Assembly (NCBI GenBank): GCA_011390955.1
Contig: JAABRM010000008.1
Span: 62,001-126,000 of the forward strand
Reading direction: 5' to 3'
DNA from: Oscillatoriales cyanobacterium
Lineage (GTDB): Bacteria; Cyanobacteriota; Cyanobacteriia; Cyanobacteriales; Laspinemataceae
DNA length: 64,000 nt
In this document: one piece after another, positions 46,721 through 55,985 of the stretch
Position numbering within the stretch: position 1 is the stretch's first letter
Layout: each line of letters starts with the position of its first letter
Program-made: the position numbers and the translations under genes
Notes under the pieces: model-generated
What the model was told of the DNA's origin: nothing
Seen by the model: the letters and a program-made list of their open reading frames with translations, nothing else
Databases searched by the model: none

Positions 46721-48967
46721 ATGGTTCAGGGCGTTTTCACAGATCCCAACGTGGAATTTTTTCCCTTTGAGCAAGAAATATTCGATCGCGAATTTTATCT
46801 CGCGGCCAACCCCGACGTTGCCGCCGCCGGATTCAATGACGAGCAACTATTAAATCACTTCCTCAACAATGGAATTGATGAAGGGCGGCAATTTTCTCTC
46901 GTATTTGATTTTAACTTTTACCGCGCCGCCAACCCAGATTTAGCTGGGTTAAGTAATCGGGATCTATTGAATCATTTTAAAACATCAGGAATCAGCGAAG
47001 GTCGGCCATTTTCCCCATTTATTGACCTGGACTTCTACATTCAATCATATAGAAAGAGAAACGAATTAACCACCGCAGTTCCCGAAGATTTTAACCCCAT
47101 AGAATCAGCGAACCGACAATGGCTCCGGTTATTAGTGAACCAACTACAAACCGCTCCAGCACAACCAGAAGAAGGAGAAGATTTTTTCCGCTTTTCTCCC
47201 TACATTGATATTCAAGAAATTTACCTACCCACTAACCCGGATTTAGTCAACGCTGGTTTCAACGTCAAACAAGCCTTACAACACTTACAACTGTTTGGCC
47301 TAAATGAAGGTCGCCGGTTTTCGATTATTTTCGATCCGAAATATTATATAGAAAATAATCGGGAGCTTCAGACGGCTAATTTCAACAGTCGCACCGCCTT
47401 AGAACATTTTATCCGATTTGGTGTCAATGAAAGTCGCCGTCCATCGCTGCTGTATGATACTCAATATTATCGAGATAACAATCAAGATTTAAAAGAACAA
47501 AATCTCAATAATAAGCAACTAATCGATCATTTTCGTCTGATTGGTTTGCCCGACGAGCAACGGCAATCTTCTGTATATTTTGCCCCTAGAGCGATTGATG
47601 CTTTACTCCAAAATCAAACCCCTGCCGAAGATCCTGATGAAGCTTTGGGTTCAAATAACATTTTACAGCCAAAACAAAAGTGGAACACCAGAGTTAATGG
47701 CACCCTGACTTATAGCTTTGTGACTCAAGCTAGTGCCGGTCTTTATACCGGGGTAGAAAGTGGGGTTGGGGAGGTGAGCGAAGCGATTAAAAGTAATGTC
47801 CGGGAAATCATGCAGCAGTACAATGAAATTCTCCCATTTCAACTGGTGGAGGTGCCGGACAGACCCCCGAATACCGGGGAAATTAGAATTATGTTTTCTA
47901 ACGGACAACCCAATAATTTTGGCAACTTTTATGCTTATGCTTATGACCCAGGAGTTAATGATATTAATTTACGGGGTGATATCCATTTAAGTAGAAATTT
48001 TGAGTCGGATCAAAATAATGCTTTTTCCCGACAAAAAGGCACTTTTGGCTATGAATCTTTGGTGCGGCAAATTGGGTTTGCTTTAGGGCTGAAAAATCCG
48101 GGAATTGCTAGTGCAAATCCTTTAAATAATTCTCCAGTAAGTTCCACAGAATTACAGCCTTTTTTACAGGCTTTTCAAGACAACAATACCAATACGGCGA
48201 TGAGTTATAACTTTGCCGGGGTAGGCGCGGTTAGCCCGATGTCTTATGATATTCGGGCGCTGCAATACCTGTATGGGTTTAGTGATGCCAGAAAGGGCAA
48301 TGATGTCTATACCTTTGATGGCAGTAATTTTATCGGGATGAAACAGACCGTCTGGGATGGTGGTGGCATCGATACCCTGGATTTTTCTCAACTGCCGGGA
48401 ATTGATAGTTATTTCTTTAATATGAATGAGGGGGGACTGAATACCACCTTTAGTGCCCTGAATGGTTCTACTTATACCGGAGTCACTGCCCTCAGAGATG
48501 CCGATGGAAATTTAGAACGAAATCAGGCTAATGCTTTAATTACCACCCCAGATGGACCTCATATTACCAGTAGTTATGGCACGGTGATTGGTTTTGGGGT
48601 GCTGGTTGAGAATTTGATTGGTTCGCCCGTGAATGATCTTATTTCCGGCAACAATCTGGATAATGTGATTAACGGGGGTGCTGGGGCGGATACAATTATC
48701 GGTGGCAGAGGCGCCGACACTCTCACCGGGGGGCCGGGTTCTGATATTTTTGTGTACGCGATCGGCGATGGACCCGACCGGATTACGGATTTTGCCGATG
48801 GGGTGGATAAAATTGGCTTGTCTGCTGGGCTGACCTTTGACCAGTTGTCGATTACTGGGGTCGGGGCAGATGCGTTGATTCGGGTTGCCGGTACGGGTGA
48901 ACTTCTGGCGGTATTAACTGGGGTGCCTGATTTTGCGATTACGGCGGGTGATTTTGTTTTGGTCTAA
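46721..48967 (+). CDS. RTX protein with pseudo-serralysin (M10) domain
   Basis: 748 residues. The N-terminal ~290 residues hold five repeats of about 45 residues (FYLAANPDVAAAGF, LLNHFLNNGIDEGR, LNEGRRFSIIFD), common in secreted cyanobacterial proteins. Residues ~325-515 resemble an M10 serralysin: GTLTYSFVTQAS, VREIMQQYNEILPFQLVEV, Met-turn region PMSYDIRALQYLYG. The zinc motif HEIGHALGLKHPG is replaced by RQIGFALGLKNPG, so all metal ligands are lost. RTX repeats (NVINGGAGADTIIGGRGADT) end the protein. With no signal peptide it should leave by a type I exporter. AGGAG at 46708 is the ribosome-binding site. Confidence 0.9.
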   Translation: MVQGVFTDPNVEFFPFEQEIFDREFYLAANPDVAAAGFNDEQLLNHFLNNGIDEGRQFSLVFDFNFYRAANPDLAGLSNRDLLNHFKTSGISEGRPFSPFIDLDFYIQSYRKRNELTTAVPEDFNPIESANRQWLRLLVNQLQTAPAQPEEGEDFFRFSPYIDIQEIYLPTNPDLVNAGFNVKQALQHLQLFGLNEGRRFSIIFDPKYYIENNRELQTANFNSRTALEHFIRFGVNESRRPSLLYDTQYYRDNNQDLKEQNLNNKQLIDHFRLIGLPDEQRQSSVYFAPRAIDALLQNQTPAEDPDEALGSNNILQPKQKWNTRVNGTLTYSFVTQASAGLYTGVESGVGEVSEAIKSNVREIMQQYNEILPFQLVEVPDRPPNTGEIRIMFSNGQPNNFGNFYAYAYDPGVNDINLRGDIHLSRNFESDQNNAFSRQKGTFGYESLVRQIGFALGLKNPGIASANPLNNSPVSSTELQPFLQAFQDNNTNTAMSYNFAGVGAVSPMSYDIRALQYLYGFSDARKGNDVYTFDGSNFIGMKQTVWDGGGIDTLDFSQLPGIDSYFFNMNEGGLNTTFSALNGSTYTGVTALRDADGNLERNQANALITTPDGPHITSSYGTVIGFGVLVENLIGSPVNDLISGNNLDNVINGGAGADTIIGGRGADTLTGGPGSDIFVYAIGDGPDRITDFADGVDKIGLSAGLTFDQLSITGVGADALIRVAGTGELLAVLTGVPDFAITAGDFVLV

Positions 48968-49110
48968 ATCCGATTCCGCCAGAACGGATCGCTACCGCGA
49001 ATCGCAGATAACGATCGCCGAAAAAGAGCGATCGGGCAAAGAATTAGCTAGACTGGGTAAGCATATTATTGATGGAATGCTGATACAGATATTCCATCCC
49101 CAGTCAGCGA

Positions 49111-49154
49111 CTACAACTCTGACTACAACTCTGACTACAACTCGGCAGTTGTAG
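49111..49154 (+). promoter_or_regulatory. Triple CTACAACT leader with competing hairpins
   Basis: CTACAACT occurs at 49111, 49123 and 49135 (12-base period). AGTTGTAG at 49147-49154 can pair perfectly with any of them; the last makes an 8-bp stem with a CGGC loop. The structure lies 51 bases before the S1-protein start and could be a leader control element. Confidence 0.5.
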
Positions 49155-49205
49155 CGGTCAATTTCTATCACTATTATTCTATTTTTCTCAAATCCTGAAA
49201 TTGCT

Positions 49206-50108
49206 ATGAATCAAGAATCGACCCGTTCTCAAAAGGGTAAGCCTTCTTTTTCTGCTGAAGATTTTGCCAAAGCCCTTGCAGAACATGACTATGCGTTTAG
49301 TCTCGGTCAGGTAGTGTCCGGTCGGATCAGTGCCTACGCAGGCGATGGTGTCTATATAGACATTGGTGCCAAGTCCCCTGGGTTTCTGCCGAAACGAGAA
49401 GCAGCAGTGGCATTCGTTGAGGATCTTGAGGAACTATTGCCCCTTGATGAAGAACGGGAGTTTTTGATTATCCGCGAACAAGATGCGGAAGGTCAGGTGA
49501 CTCTTTCGATTCGACAATTGGAACTTAAGCAAATCTGGGATAAGTTGGCGGACAAGCAAAAAGAAAATCAGTCCGTCGATTTGTATGTCACGGGTGTAAA
49601 CAAAGGTGGGGTGACGGTGGATTTAAACGGGTTGCGCGGCTTTATTCCCCGATCGCACTTGGTGGAAAAACATAATCCCGCATCCCTGGTGGGTAAAAAT
49701 GTGACGGCGAATATTTTAGAGTTGGATCGCGATCGCAATAAGCTGGTATTTTCCCAACGGCAATTAGCCCAATCCAGTCGGATTGGTGAAATTCAGGTGG
49801 GTCAACTCCTGGAAGGAACTGTAGTCAGCATTAAACCCTTTGGGGTTTTTGTGGATGTGGATGGGATGACCGCTTTACTCCATATTAATCAAGTGAGTAA
49901 AAATTACGTCCAATCTCTGAATGATGTGTTTTCTTTACGGCAACCAATTAAAGCGATCGTGATTGATATTGATGAAACTAAAGGCCGCGTTTCTCTGTCA
50001 ACCAAGTTGTTAGAAAATCACCCCGGAGAAATCATAGAAAACTTTAATGAGGTGATGGATAACGCTGAAGCCCGTCATAATAAAATCAGTCAAACATTGC
50101 CCTCTTAA
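49206..50108 (+). CDS. S1-domain RNA-binding protein, ribosomal protein S1 homologue
   Basis: 300 residues with three S1 domains (~31-100 SLGQVVSGRISAYAGDGVYI; ~115-185 SVDLYVTGVNKGGVTVDL; ~198-270 VGQLLEGTVVSIKPFGVFVD). Cyanobacteria carry two S1 homologues, Rps1a (~330 aa) and the shorter Rps1b. The size and N-terminus suggest the Rps1b type, which lacks a strong Shine-Dalgarno-binding role. It would bind mRNA leaders on the 30S subunit. A terminator follows at 50135. Confidence 0.88.
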   Translation: MNQESTRSQKGKPSFSAEDFAKALAEHDYAFSLGQVVSGRISAYAGDGVYIDIGAKSPGFLPKREAAVAFVEDLEELLPLDEEREFLIIREQDAEGQVTLSIRQLELKQIWDKLADKQKENQSVDLYVTGVNKGGVTVDLNGLRGFIPRSHLVEKHNPASLVGKNVTANILELDRDRNKLVFSQRQLAQSSRIGEIQVGQLLEGTVVSIKPFGVFVDVDGMTALLHINQVSKNYVQSLNDVFSLRQPIKAIVIDIDETKGRVSLSTKLLENHPGEIIENFNEVMDNAEARHNKISQTLPS

Positions 50109-50134
50109 TTAGTTAATTAGATTAGTCAAGAAAT

Positions 50135-50166
50135 AACCCTGATTTGTCCACAAATCAGGGTTTTAA
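50135..50166 (+). terminator. Strong intrinsic terminator after the S1 gene
   Basis: AACCCTGATTTG and CAAATCAGGGTT pair perfectly (12 bp) around TCCA, followed by TTAAATTA. It lies 27 bases after the S1-protein stop codon. Confidence 0.88.
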
Positions 50167-50205
50167 ATTAACCATCAACCAACTTGCCAGGGAACAGAGG
50201 AGAAC

Positions 50206-50315
50206 AATTAACAATTGATAATTGACAATTGTTAATTATCAATTGTTAATTATCAATTGTTAATTATCAATTATCAATTATCAATTATCAATTATCAACC
50301 ATCAACCATCAACCA
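50206..50315. repeat. AATTGAT/ATTATCA heptamers running into a gene end
   Basis: AACAATTG and ATTATCA heptamers are followed by AACCATC heptamers (50296-50318). The last units cross the stop codon (50302-50304) of the acyl-CoA dehydrogenase-like gene and encode its final MVDG residues. Confidence 0.93.
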
Positions 50316-51360
50316 TCAATTGATGTAAAGTCGCTGTCATTACATCAGTGGTTTGACCAAAGACCGTAAATAGTAACACTTCTCGATACACTCGTTGGGC
50401 GGGATGTTGCAGAGAATTCGCTTCCCCACTGGCAACAGTGACGGCAGCATGGGCACAACGATTAGCTAAAGCGATCGCTTCTGCTCTTAATTTTAAACCA
50501 TTTTCATAGATCGCCTCGGTGGTCAATTCTGACAAAATTGCCTCGCGACACCGGGTTAGCTTCCGATCCAAAATCTCAAAAGTTTCTTGAATAATAGGTA
50601 AGTGTTTTGTTTTCGCCGTCTGTTCAATAATATCTAAAGCAGCGCGAGCACAACCTAAACAGAAAAAACTAAACATCAGCACTTTTTTGCGGTCATTTTC
50701 ATGTATCCAACCGGGGGGCTGAATGCCCACAATATAATCTTGGGGGACAAACCAATTTTTGATTTCCCCACTGACCGTATTCGTAGACTGCATCGCCGCT
50801 AACTGCATCGGTTCGCTAAAATGAATTTCGCCCCCATTCGGTTGGGTCGTATTCGTAAAAGGAATAATCGCGAAGACTGCCCGACCATCGGCTAAGGTGG
50901 CCGCTACAATTAATTCAGGAAATATATCAAATCCCGTCGCCCAGCGTAAGTCCCCAGAGATGCGATAGCCCCCTTTGACCGGGAAGGCTTTGATCCGGGG
51001 TTCCCCAGCACGTCGGAGGTGGGAAAAGCCAACCCCTAAAAGGCGATCGCCCGTTGCTAACCCTGATAAATAAGCTTGTTTGAGTGCCTTATTTTCACTG
51101 GCGAAGATCGTACTACTGGCACTTTGATGTTGAATTTGCAGAAAGGCTAAAGCACCAGAATATCTCGCGACCAATTCCTGAAATCGCCGAAAGTTTTCTT
51201 CTGATTCGGTGAGTTTTAAGGCTAATAAGGAGCGATCGCCCAATCCTTGCATTGCCCAACGCAAGACCGCTTGGTCGCGATCGATGGCAGCGGCTTGAGG
51301 TGCGATTTCTGACCGCAGATAAAACTCCGCAATCTCCAGCAGGGGTGGCTGACTACTCAT
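50302..51360 (-). CDS. Acyl-CoA dehydrogenase-like flavoprotein
   Basis: 352 residues, matching the acyl-CoA dehydrogenase fold: N-terminal helices (IAEFYLRSEIAPQAAAIDRD), the middle beta domain (KAFPVKGGYRISGDLRWATG) and C-terminal helices (CLGCARAALDIIEQTAKTKH). Typical family length is ~380. The usual catalytic Glu region is not clear here, as in dibenzothiophene-desulfurization-type or unassigned members. The true substrate is unknown. The last codons are heptamer-derived, so the original C-terminus may have been lost. Confidence 0.78.
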   Translation of the reverse strand: MSSQPPLLEIAEFYLRSEIAPQAAAIDRDQAVLRWAMQGLGDRSLLALKLTESEENFRRFQELVARYSGALAFLQIQHQSASSTIFASENKALKQAYLSGLATGDRLLGVGFSHLRRAGEPRIKAFPVKGGYRISGDLRWATGFDIFPELIVAATLADGRAVFAIIPFTNTTQPNGGEIHFSEPMQLAAMQSTNTVSGEIKNWFVPQDYIVGIQPPGWIHENDRKKVLMFSFFCLGCARAALDIIEQTAKTKHLPIIQETFEILDRKLTRCREAILSELTTEAIYENGLKLRAEAIALANRCAHAAVTVASGEANSLQHPAQRVYREVLLFTVFGQTTDVMTATLHQLMVDG

Positions 51361-51439
51361 AATTTGGCTAAAATTTTACTGCTTTTAATTTTAGAGTTTA
51401 AACGACCATAACTCAAACTAAAAAAAACGAAATTTAGTT

Positions 51440-52387
51440 ATGCCCCTAAATCAAGAAACCGAAATATTTTTAGAACAAGTGGCCCAGTCCGGTCAACCGC
51501 CACTCAATGAGCAACAACCGGAAACTGCCCGGAAAATGAACGTCGTGTTCGTGGCTGCTTCCCCACCCCCCGAACCTGTAGCCCAAGTGGAACCTCGCAC
51601 CATCCCCGGTCTTGGGGGAGAAATTCCCCTCTGGATTTATACCCCCTTTGGGGCTGGGCCGTTTCCCTTGTTGGTGTATTTTCACGGCGGCGGTTGGGTA
51701 GTTGGTGATTTGCCAATGGTCGATAGTATTTGTCGGACTTTAGCCAATGCCCCTGGCTGCGTGGTGGTTTCCGTGGATTATCGGTTAGCCCCCGAACATA
51801 AATTTCCCGCTGGTCTGGAAGATGCCTACACCGCGACTAAGTGGGTGGCGGAAAATGCGGCATTATTAAATGGCGATCGCCGCTTAATTGCGGTAGCGGG
51901 GGAAAGTGCCGGGGGAAATCTTGCGGCAGGAGTGACGTTAATGGCACGCGATCGCGGCGAATTTGCTTTAATCTATCAATTACTGATTTATCCTGCCACT
52001 CAGTACCAATCCAACACCGCATCCTTTCACCAATATGGAGAAAACTACTTTTTAACTGCTGACTTAACTAACTGGTTTTGGCATCATTATTTACCCAGTC
52101 CCACGGAGGGAAAAAATCCTTATGCCTCTCCCTTGTTGGCGGAAAATCTGGCCAATTTACCCCCAGGATTAATTGTCACCGCTGAATTTGACCCCCTGCG
52201 CGATGAAGGGGAAACTTACGGCGATCGCCTGCGGGAAGCTGGGGTAGAAATCAAAACCATTCGCTATGATGGCACCATTCATGGTTTTATTAATTTCGCG
52301 AAATTCTTGCCCCTGGGTCAAACTGCCTTAAAGGAAATTGGGGCAATTCTCCAAACTGCCTTCGCCCAGGCAAAAAATCACTCTTAA
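51440..52387 (+). CDS. Alpha/beta hydrolase, hormone-sensitive-lipase type
   Basis: 315 residues, family Abhydrolase_3. The oxyanion motif HGGGWVVGDL (~80-89), nucleophile GESAGGNLAAG (Ser ~154), acid EFDPLRDEGE (~252) and His in GTIHGF (~282) form a complete HSL/arylesterase triad. No signal peptide is seen, so it is probably a cytoplasmic carboxylesterase. It diverges from the acyl-CoA dehydrogenase gene by 79 bp and is followed 23 bp later by a lipoprotein gene. Confidence 0.92.
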   Translation: MPLNQETEIFLEQVAQSGQPPLNEQQPETARKMNVVFVAASPPPEPVAQVEPRTIPGLGGEIPLWIYTPFGAGPFPLLVYFHGGGWVVGDLPMVDSICRTLANAPGCVVVSVDYRLAPEHKFPAGLEDAYTATKWVAENAALLNGDRRLIAVAGESAGGNLAAGVTLMARDRGEFALIYQLLIYPATQYQSNTASFHQYGENYFLTADLTNWFWHHYLPSPTEGKNPYASPLLAENLANLPPGLIVTAEFDPLRDEGETYGDRLREAGVEIKTIRYDGTIHGFINFAKFLPLGQTALKEIGAILQTAFAQAKNHS

Positions 52388-52410
52388 TCACCGATAAAAA
52401 ATAGAGGGAA

Positions 52411-52794
52411 ATGATGATACCACACCGCCGAATATTTCATCTTTTAATCACCTTATTTCTCATCTGCCTCATGGGATGTGCTCCTGCCCAAGCATCCCTA
52501 GATATGGCAGCCCGACTCAGCCGATTAGAATCAGAATTTTTCATGGTGCGATCGCAGATCAATTCCCTCGAATCTCAAGTTTCTCGACTCAACAACCGCC
52601 TAGATTTTGCCCAAGTCCGACAGTCCCCCGAACCGGCGATCGTTCCCCTACCCCAACGGGAAATCGTCGAATCACCCAACAAACAACAATTCGATCGATT
52701 AGCTACCCTTTTAATCGAACTCAAAGAACAAATCAACACCCTAGAAACCCGATTTTCTCAGTTAGAATCCCAATTTAATCAGACGAACCAATAA
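52411..52794 (+). CDS. Small coiled-coil lipoprotein
   Basis: 127 residues. The N-terminus HRRIFHLLITLFLICLMGCA carries a lipobox LMGC, so the mature protein should begin at Cys ~23 and be lipid-anchored. The rest is coiled coil (LSRLESEFFMVRSQINSLES, LESQVSRLNNRL) with a proline-rich break (SPEPAIVPLP) and a second coil near the C-terminus. ATG 52411 and ATG 52414 are both possible; GAGGG lies just upstream. It is probably co-transcribed with the esterase. Function unknown. Confidence 0.75.
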   Translation: MMIPHRRIFHLLITLFLICLMGCAPAQASLDMAARLSRLESEFFMVRSQINSLESQVSRLNNRLDFAQVRQSPEPAIVPLPQREIVESPNKQQFDRLATLLIELKEQINTLETRFSQLESQFNQTNQ

Positions 52795-52859
52795 CCACCA
52801 AAGCATCCCGACCTAAGCATAAACCACCCTAAACATTAACCCGATTAACCCTAAAAATT

Positions 52860-53852
52860 ATGGCCAAATGTCCAATTTGCTATACAGCATATATAGAAGG
52901 AACCATAGAAAATTGCCCCGTTTGTGATTGGGATTTAAAATCTTATCTGTCACCCACTACGGGCAAATATCGCCAAGCTTTTGTGGCAAAAGAACAAGCC
53001 CATCTAGACTGGGCGAGAAAAATGTGGCAAAAATATCTGGTACAACAAAATCACTCCCTGACTCAGCCCGTAAACGCCAACCCTTTAGTCAATAATTCTT
53101 ATGGTTCTTCAGCCAATCAGAGTCTTGAATCTGCCATCATATTCAAACTTGAAGCCCGCTTAGATCAATTAGAATCTCGGTTACAAAAATCAGAATTAGA
53201 AATTAAACAATTACGCGCCGAACTGACGATTGAACAAGAGGAAAATCGCCATTTAACATCGCAAATGGAATGGGTAATTTATGTCTTACAGGAAGCCAAC
53301 CCCCAAGAAATGCAACAAACCCTCTGGCAACTGCAAGAATGGGCAAATTCTCTGGCGAATTCCCAGCCACAAAATCATTTAAAATCAGCCGTAGGCATGG
53401 ACTATTCTAAATTAGAAAAACTCCTGGCTGCGGGAAAATGGCGACAAGCGGACGAACGCACTTGGGAAATCATGCTGAAAATCACCAATCAAGAAGAAAA
53501 AGGATTTTTTAATCCCGAAGATATCGAATTATTTCCTGCTACTGACTTAGAAACGATCGCTTGGCTTTGGGACTATTATAGTAGCGGTAAGTTTGGCTTC
53601 CATATTCAGCAAAAAATCTGGCAAACCGTGGACAATGACTACACTACTTTTTGCGATCGCGTGGGTTGGCGAGTCAAAGAAAATTGGCTGTATTATGATG
53701 ACTTAAACTGTTCTCTCGATGCCCAACAAGGTCACTTGCCGGTGATTGGATGGCGCAAACGTGCCTGTTATGGCGTCGGAGGAGCCACAGCCCACGAAAA
53801 TATTGCCGCGTTAATTTCTCGCTTTAATGAATTTAATCACGTGAATATTTAA
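52860..53852 (+). CDS. Zinc-ribbon / coiled-coil / GUN4-domain protein
   Basis: 330 residues. Two CxxC pairs (KCPICYTAY and NCPVCDWD) make an N-terminal zinc ribbon. A central coiled coil runs ~95-145 (LEARLDQLESRLQKSELEIK). The C-terminal ~140 residues are a GUN4 domain (LEKLLAAGKWRQADERTWEI, SSGKFGFHIQQKIW, FCDRVGWR, YDDLNCSLDAQQGHLP). GUN4 itself binds protoporphyrins and stimulates Mg-chelatase. Fusions like this one are common in cyanobacteria and may sense tetrapyrroles. Whether this one binds porphyrin is untested. Confidence 0.93.
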   Translation: MAKCPICYTAYIEGTIENCPVCDWDLKSYLSPTTGKYRQAFVAKEQAHLDWARKMWQKYLVQQNHSLTQPVNANPLVNNSYGSSANQSLESAIIFKLEARLDQLESRLQKSELEIKQLRAELTIEQEENRHLTSQMEWVIYVLQEANPQEMQQTLWQLQEWANSLANSQPQNHLKSAVGMDYSKLEKLLAAGKWRQADERTWEIMLKITNQEEKGFFNPEDIELFPATDLETIAWLWDYYSSGKFGFHIQQKIWQTVDNDYTTFCDRVGWRVKENWLYYDDLNCSLDAQQGHLPVIGWRKRACYGVGGATAHENIAALISRFNEFNHVNI

Positions 53853-54055
53853 ACATTTTTTAACTAATACCATTTACAAAAATTAATCCAACAACCCCTA
53901 ACATTCGTAGGGTGTACGTTGCAGGGTGTAGGGCTACACCCTACACCCCCTCTTTCCTCTATCCTCTATCCTCTATCCTCAGTGTGGATTTTTGCCCACC
54001 CTACAATATAAATACTACAGCATTGTATCAAGCACAATTGAAATGTCTATAACCG
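53853..54055. other. Intergenic gap with short hairpin and CTCTATC heptamers
   Basis: GGGTGTAG and CTACACCC form a hairpin at 53934-53951. CTCTATC heptamers follow (53956-53980), then TTTGCCCACCCTAC, a half of the palindrome family. It separates the convergent GUN4-domain and galT genes. Confidence 0.7.
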
Positions 54056-55102
54056 CTATAAATAAGGGGGAGATTTTTTATCCATATCATGGTTGCCGGA
54101 TAAACTGGGAATTTCTACCGAACGCAAAAACTCCGCACTTTCTTCGGGTAAAGAGGTGTTAATAAACATTCCACTGCCTAACTCAAAGCCAGCAGCTTGT
54201 GATACTCTAGGGATAATGGCTAGATACCAATGATAGTAATCCGTGTAGTCTTGATCCGTGGGAATTGAGCGAATGGTATAGTTATAATCTGGGTCGTTTA
54301 ATCCATAATATAATTTAGCCAAGACTGTTCGCAAAATCCGAGCCATATCGATGATTTCCTCATCAGAAATATGTTCAAACGACGAGGTATGTTTTTTGGG
54401 AAAAATCCACAGATGAAATGGCGATAAGGCCGCATAAGGAATAAAGGCGACAAAATGTTTATTCTCCGAGATAATCCTCTGAGATGCTGATAGTTCATCT
54501 TTCATGGTTCGACAGTATAAACAGTCCCCGGTTTCATCAAAATATCGCATTGCTTCTGAGATGCGATCGCGCATTTGACCAGGAACAACCGGGGTCGCCG
54601 CAATTTGCGAGTGAGGATGTTCTAAAGACGTTCCCGCTTTCGGGCCATGATTCTTAAAAATCACAATTGTTTTAATCCGAGGATCGCGTTTTAGTTGACG
54701 ATATCGTTCCCGATACATCGTAAAAATATTGGCAATTTCGCTAATCGAGAGAATAGCCGGATTGACGTTATGCAAGCGATGCTCGATAATCACCTCATGG
54801 ACGCCGAAACCGGAGATCGAACGGTAAGATTTTTGAATTTTGCGGATCGGTTCTTTATCGGGGGAAACTGCCGGATATTTATTCACAACAGCACGAACTT
54901 TCCAGTTATCGCGATCGCCTAAACAACAGATTTCCTCCGCAGTATTATGCTCATTGCCCGGACAAAATGGACAGTTAGCTTCATAAGCGGGAATAATCCG
55001 GTTATTTTCGGATTTTTTCGCAAATTGATTCGGCCTTTTTGCGCGTTCATTGGCAATGATTACCCAGTCTCTTGTAATTAAGTTTTGTCTCAGTTCTGAC
55101 AT
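54056..55102 (-). CDS. galT: Galactose-1-phosphate uridylyltransferase family protein
   Basis: 348 residues, a HIT-superfamily nucleotidyltransferase. NCPFCPGNE is the first zinc-site region, and IIEHRLHN and ASLEHPHSQIAA-type GTSLEHPHSQIAATP contain the His-x-His-x-Gln nucleophile. DCLYCRTM, HFVAFIPYAALSPFHLWIFP and WYLAIIPR are also typical. It would swap UMP between UDP-glucose and galactose-1-phosphate; some family members act as ADP-glucose phosphorylases or use other hexose-1-phosphates. No other Leloir gene is nearby. Confidence 0.9.
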   Translation of the reverse strand: MSELRQNLITRDWVIIANERAKRPNQFAKKSENNRIIPAYEANCPFCPGNEHNTAEEICCLGDRDNWKVRAVVNKYPAVSPDKEPIRKIQKSYRSISGFGVHEVIIEHRLHNVNPAILSISEIANIFTMYRERYRQLKRDPRIKTIVIFKNHGPKAGTSLEHPHSQIAATPVVPGQMRDRISEAMRYFDETGDCLYCRTMKDELSASQRIISENKHFVAFIPYAALSPFHLWIFPKKHTSSFEHISDEEIIDMARILRTVLAKLYYGLNDPDYNYTIRSIPTDQDYTDYYHWYLAIIPRVSQAAGFELGSGMFINTSLPEESAEFLRSVEIPSLSGNHDMDKKSPPYL

Positions 55103-55673
55103 AGGGTTTATCTAAATTTAAATTCAACGTTTTTAATCGAAATTAATTAACTTCTGGAGGGGCTGTAGGGCAACAGGTTAAGGAACAACGACGCCGAACA
55201 CCGCCTCCCTGGAGAGAATTTTTTAGCGCTAAAAAAATTCACAAAAATTAACATTTACTCGATCGACTCAACCGAAAAAACCTTGGCTGATAAATCTGTC
55301 AGCAAAAAACCGCGAAGGTTTTTCTCAGTGATTCAATTGGCTAAATCATTATTTATTATAACTTGATTTCCAACCGGATTTGATCTTTCACTAATCTAGG
55401 GCAGTTAAATTTTTGGCGTCTTGGTGAAATTATTGACAGCTTAAGGGTGAATGCTTCAGGCTAAATTTTGCCCCAATTAATTCCGGATCGAAATTACTTC
55501 GGTAAAACTACGGAAAAAACGTAAATTTATTTCAAGAATTGTTAAATTTTATAACTTACCGAGGTAGGTGAACCAGGGAATTTCCGACGAAATCAGGGTT
55601 TTGCGGCAGTGGCAGACTTAAATCAACATAGCAACAGGAGAAAATTTTTGGCAGCGATCGCAGTAATAGAGCA
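55103..55673. other. Long leader region upstream of galT, no gene seen
   Basis: About 570 AT-rich bases without a supported gene. AAAAAACCTTGGCTGATAAA and AAAAAACCGCGAAGGTTTTT (near 55274-55324) form a possible imperfect hairpin. No tRNA or riboswitch motif could be identified. Confidence 0.5.
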
Positions 55674-55919
55674 GTGATAGAATTTATGCTATTTATGGGA
55701 ATGATTCGCTATTTTACCCTCATTGAAGATACCATTCATGTAATTGTTGGGGTGGCACTTGCGGGTTTAACCATCTTTCCTGTCACGGGAGTTTATGGCC
55801 ATGATACCATCATTCAATCCACAGACCAAGAAAACATTGAACCCGGATTATCTAAGATGGAAACAAGTGTTTTAACTTCAGCAAATTTTGTTTTATGCGA
55901 TCTAGAACACAAGTTATAA
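55674..55919 (+). CDS. Possible small membrane protein
   Basis: 81 residues from GTG 55674, or 77 from ATG 55686. A hydrophobic stretch (DTIHVIVGVALAGLTIFPVT) is flanked by polar ends; the C-terminal half is ordinary. There is no clear ribosome-binding site and no recognised homologue. It is listed because it lies alone in a ~990-bp gap. Confidence 0.28.
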   Translation: MIEFMLFMGMIRYFTLIEDTIHVIVGVALAGLTIFPVTGVYGHDTIIQSTDQENIEPGLSKMETSVLTSANFVLCDLEHKL

Positions 55920-55985
55920 AATTTTAATAAATTTATCGATTGATTAATGATAAAATAATTAATCACGCAAATTTTCTAAAAATGT

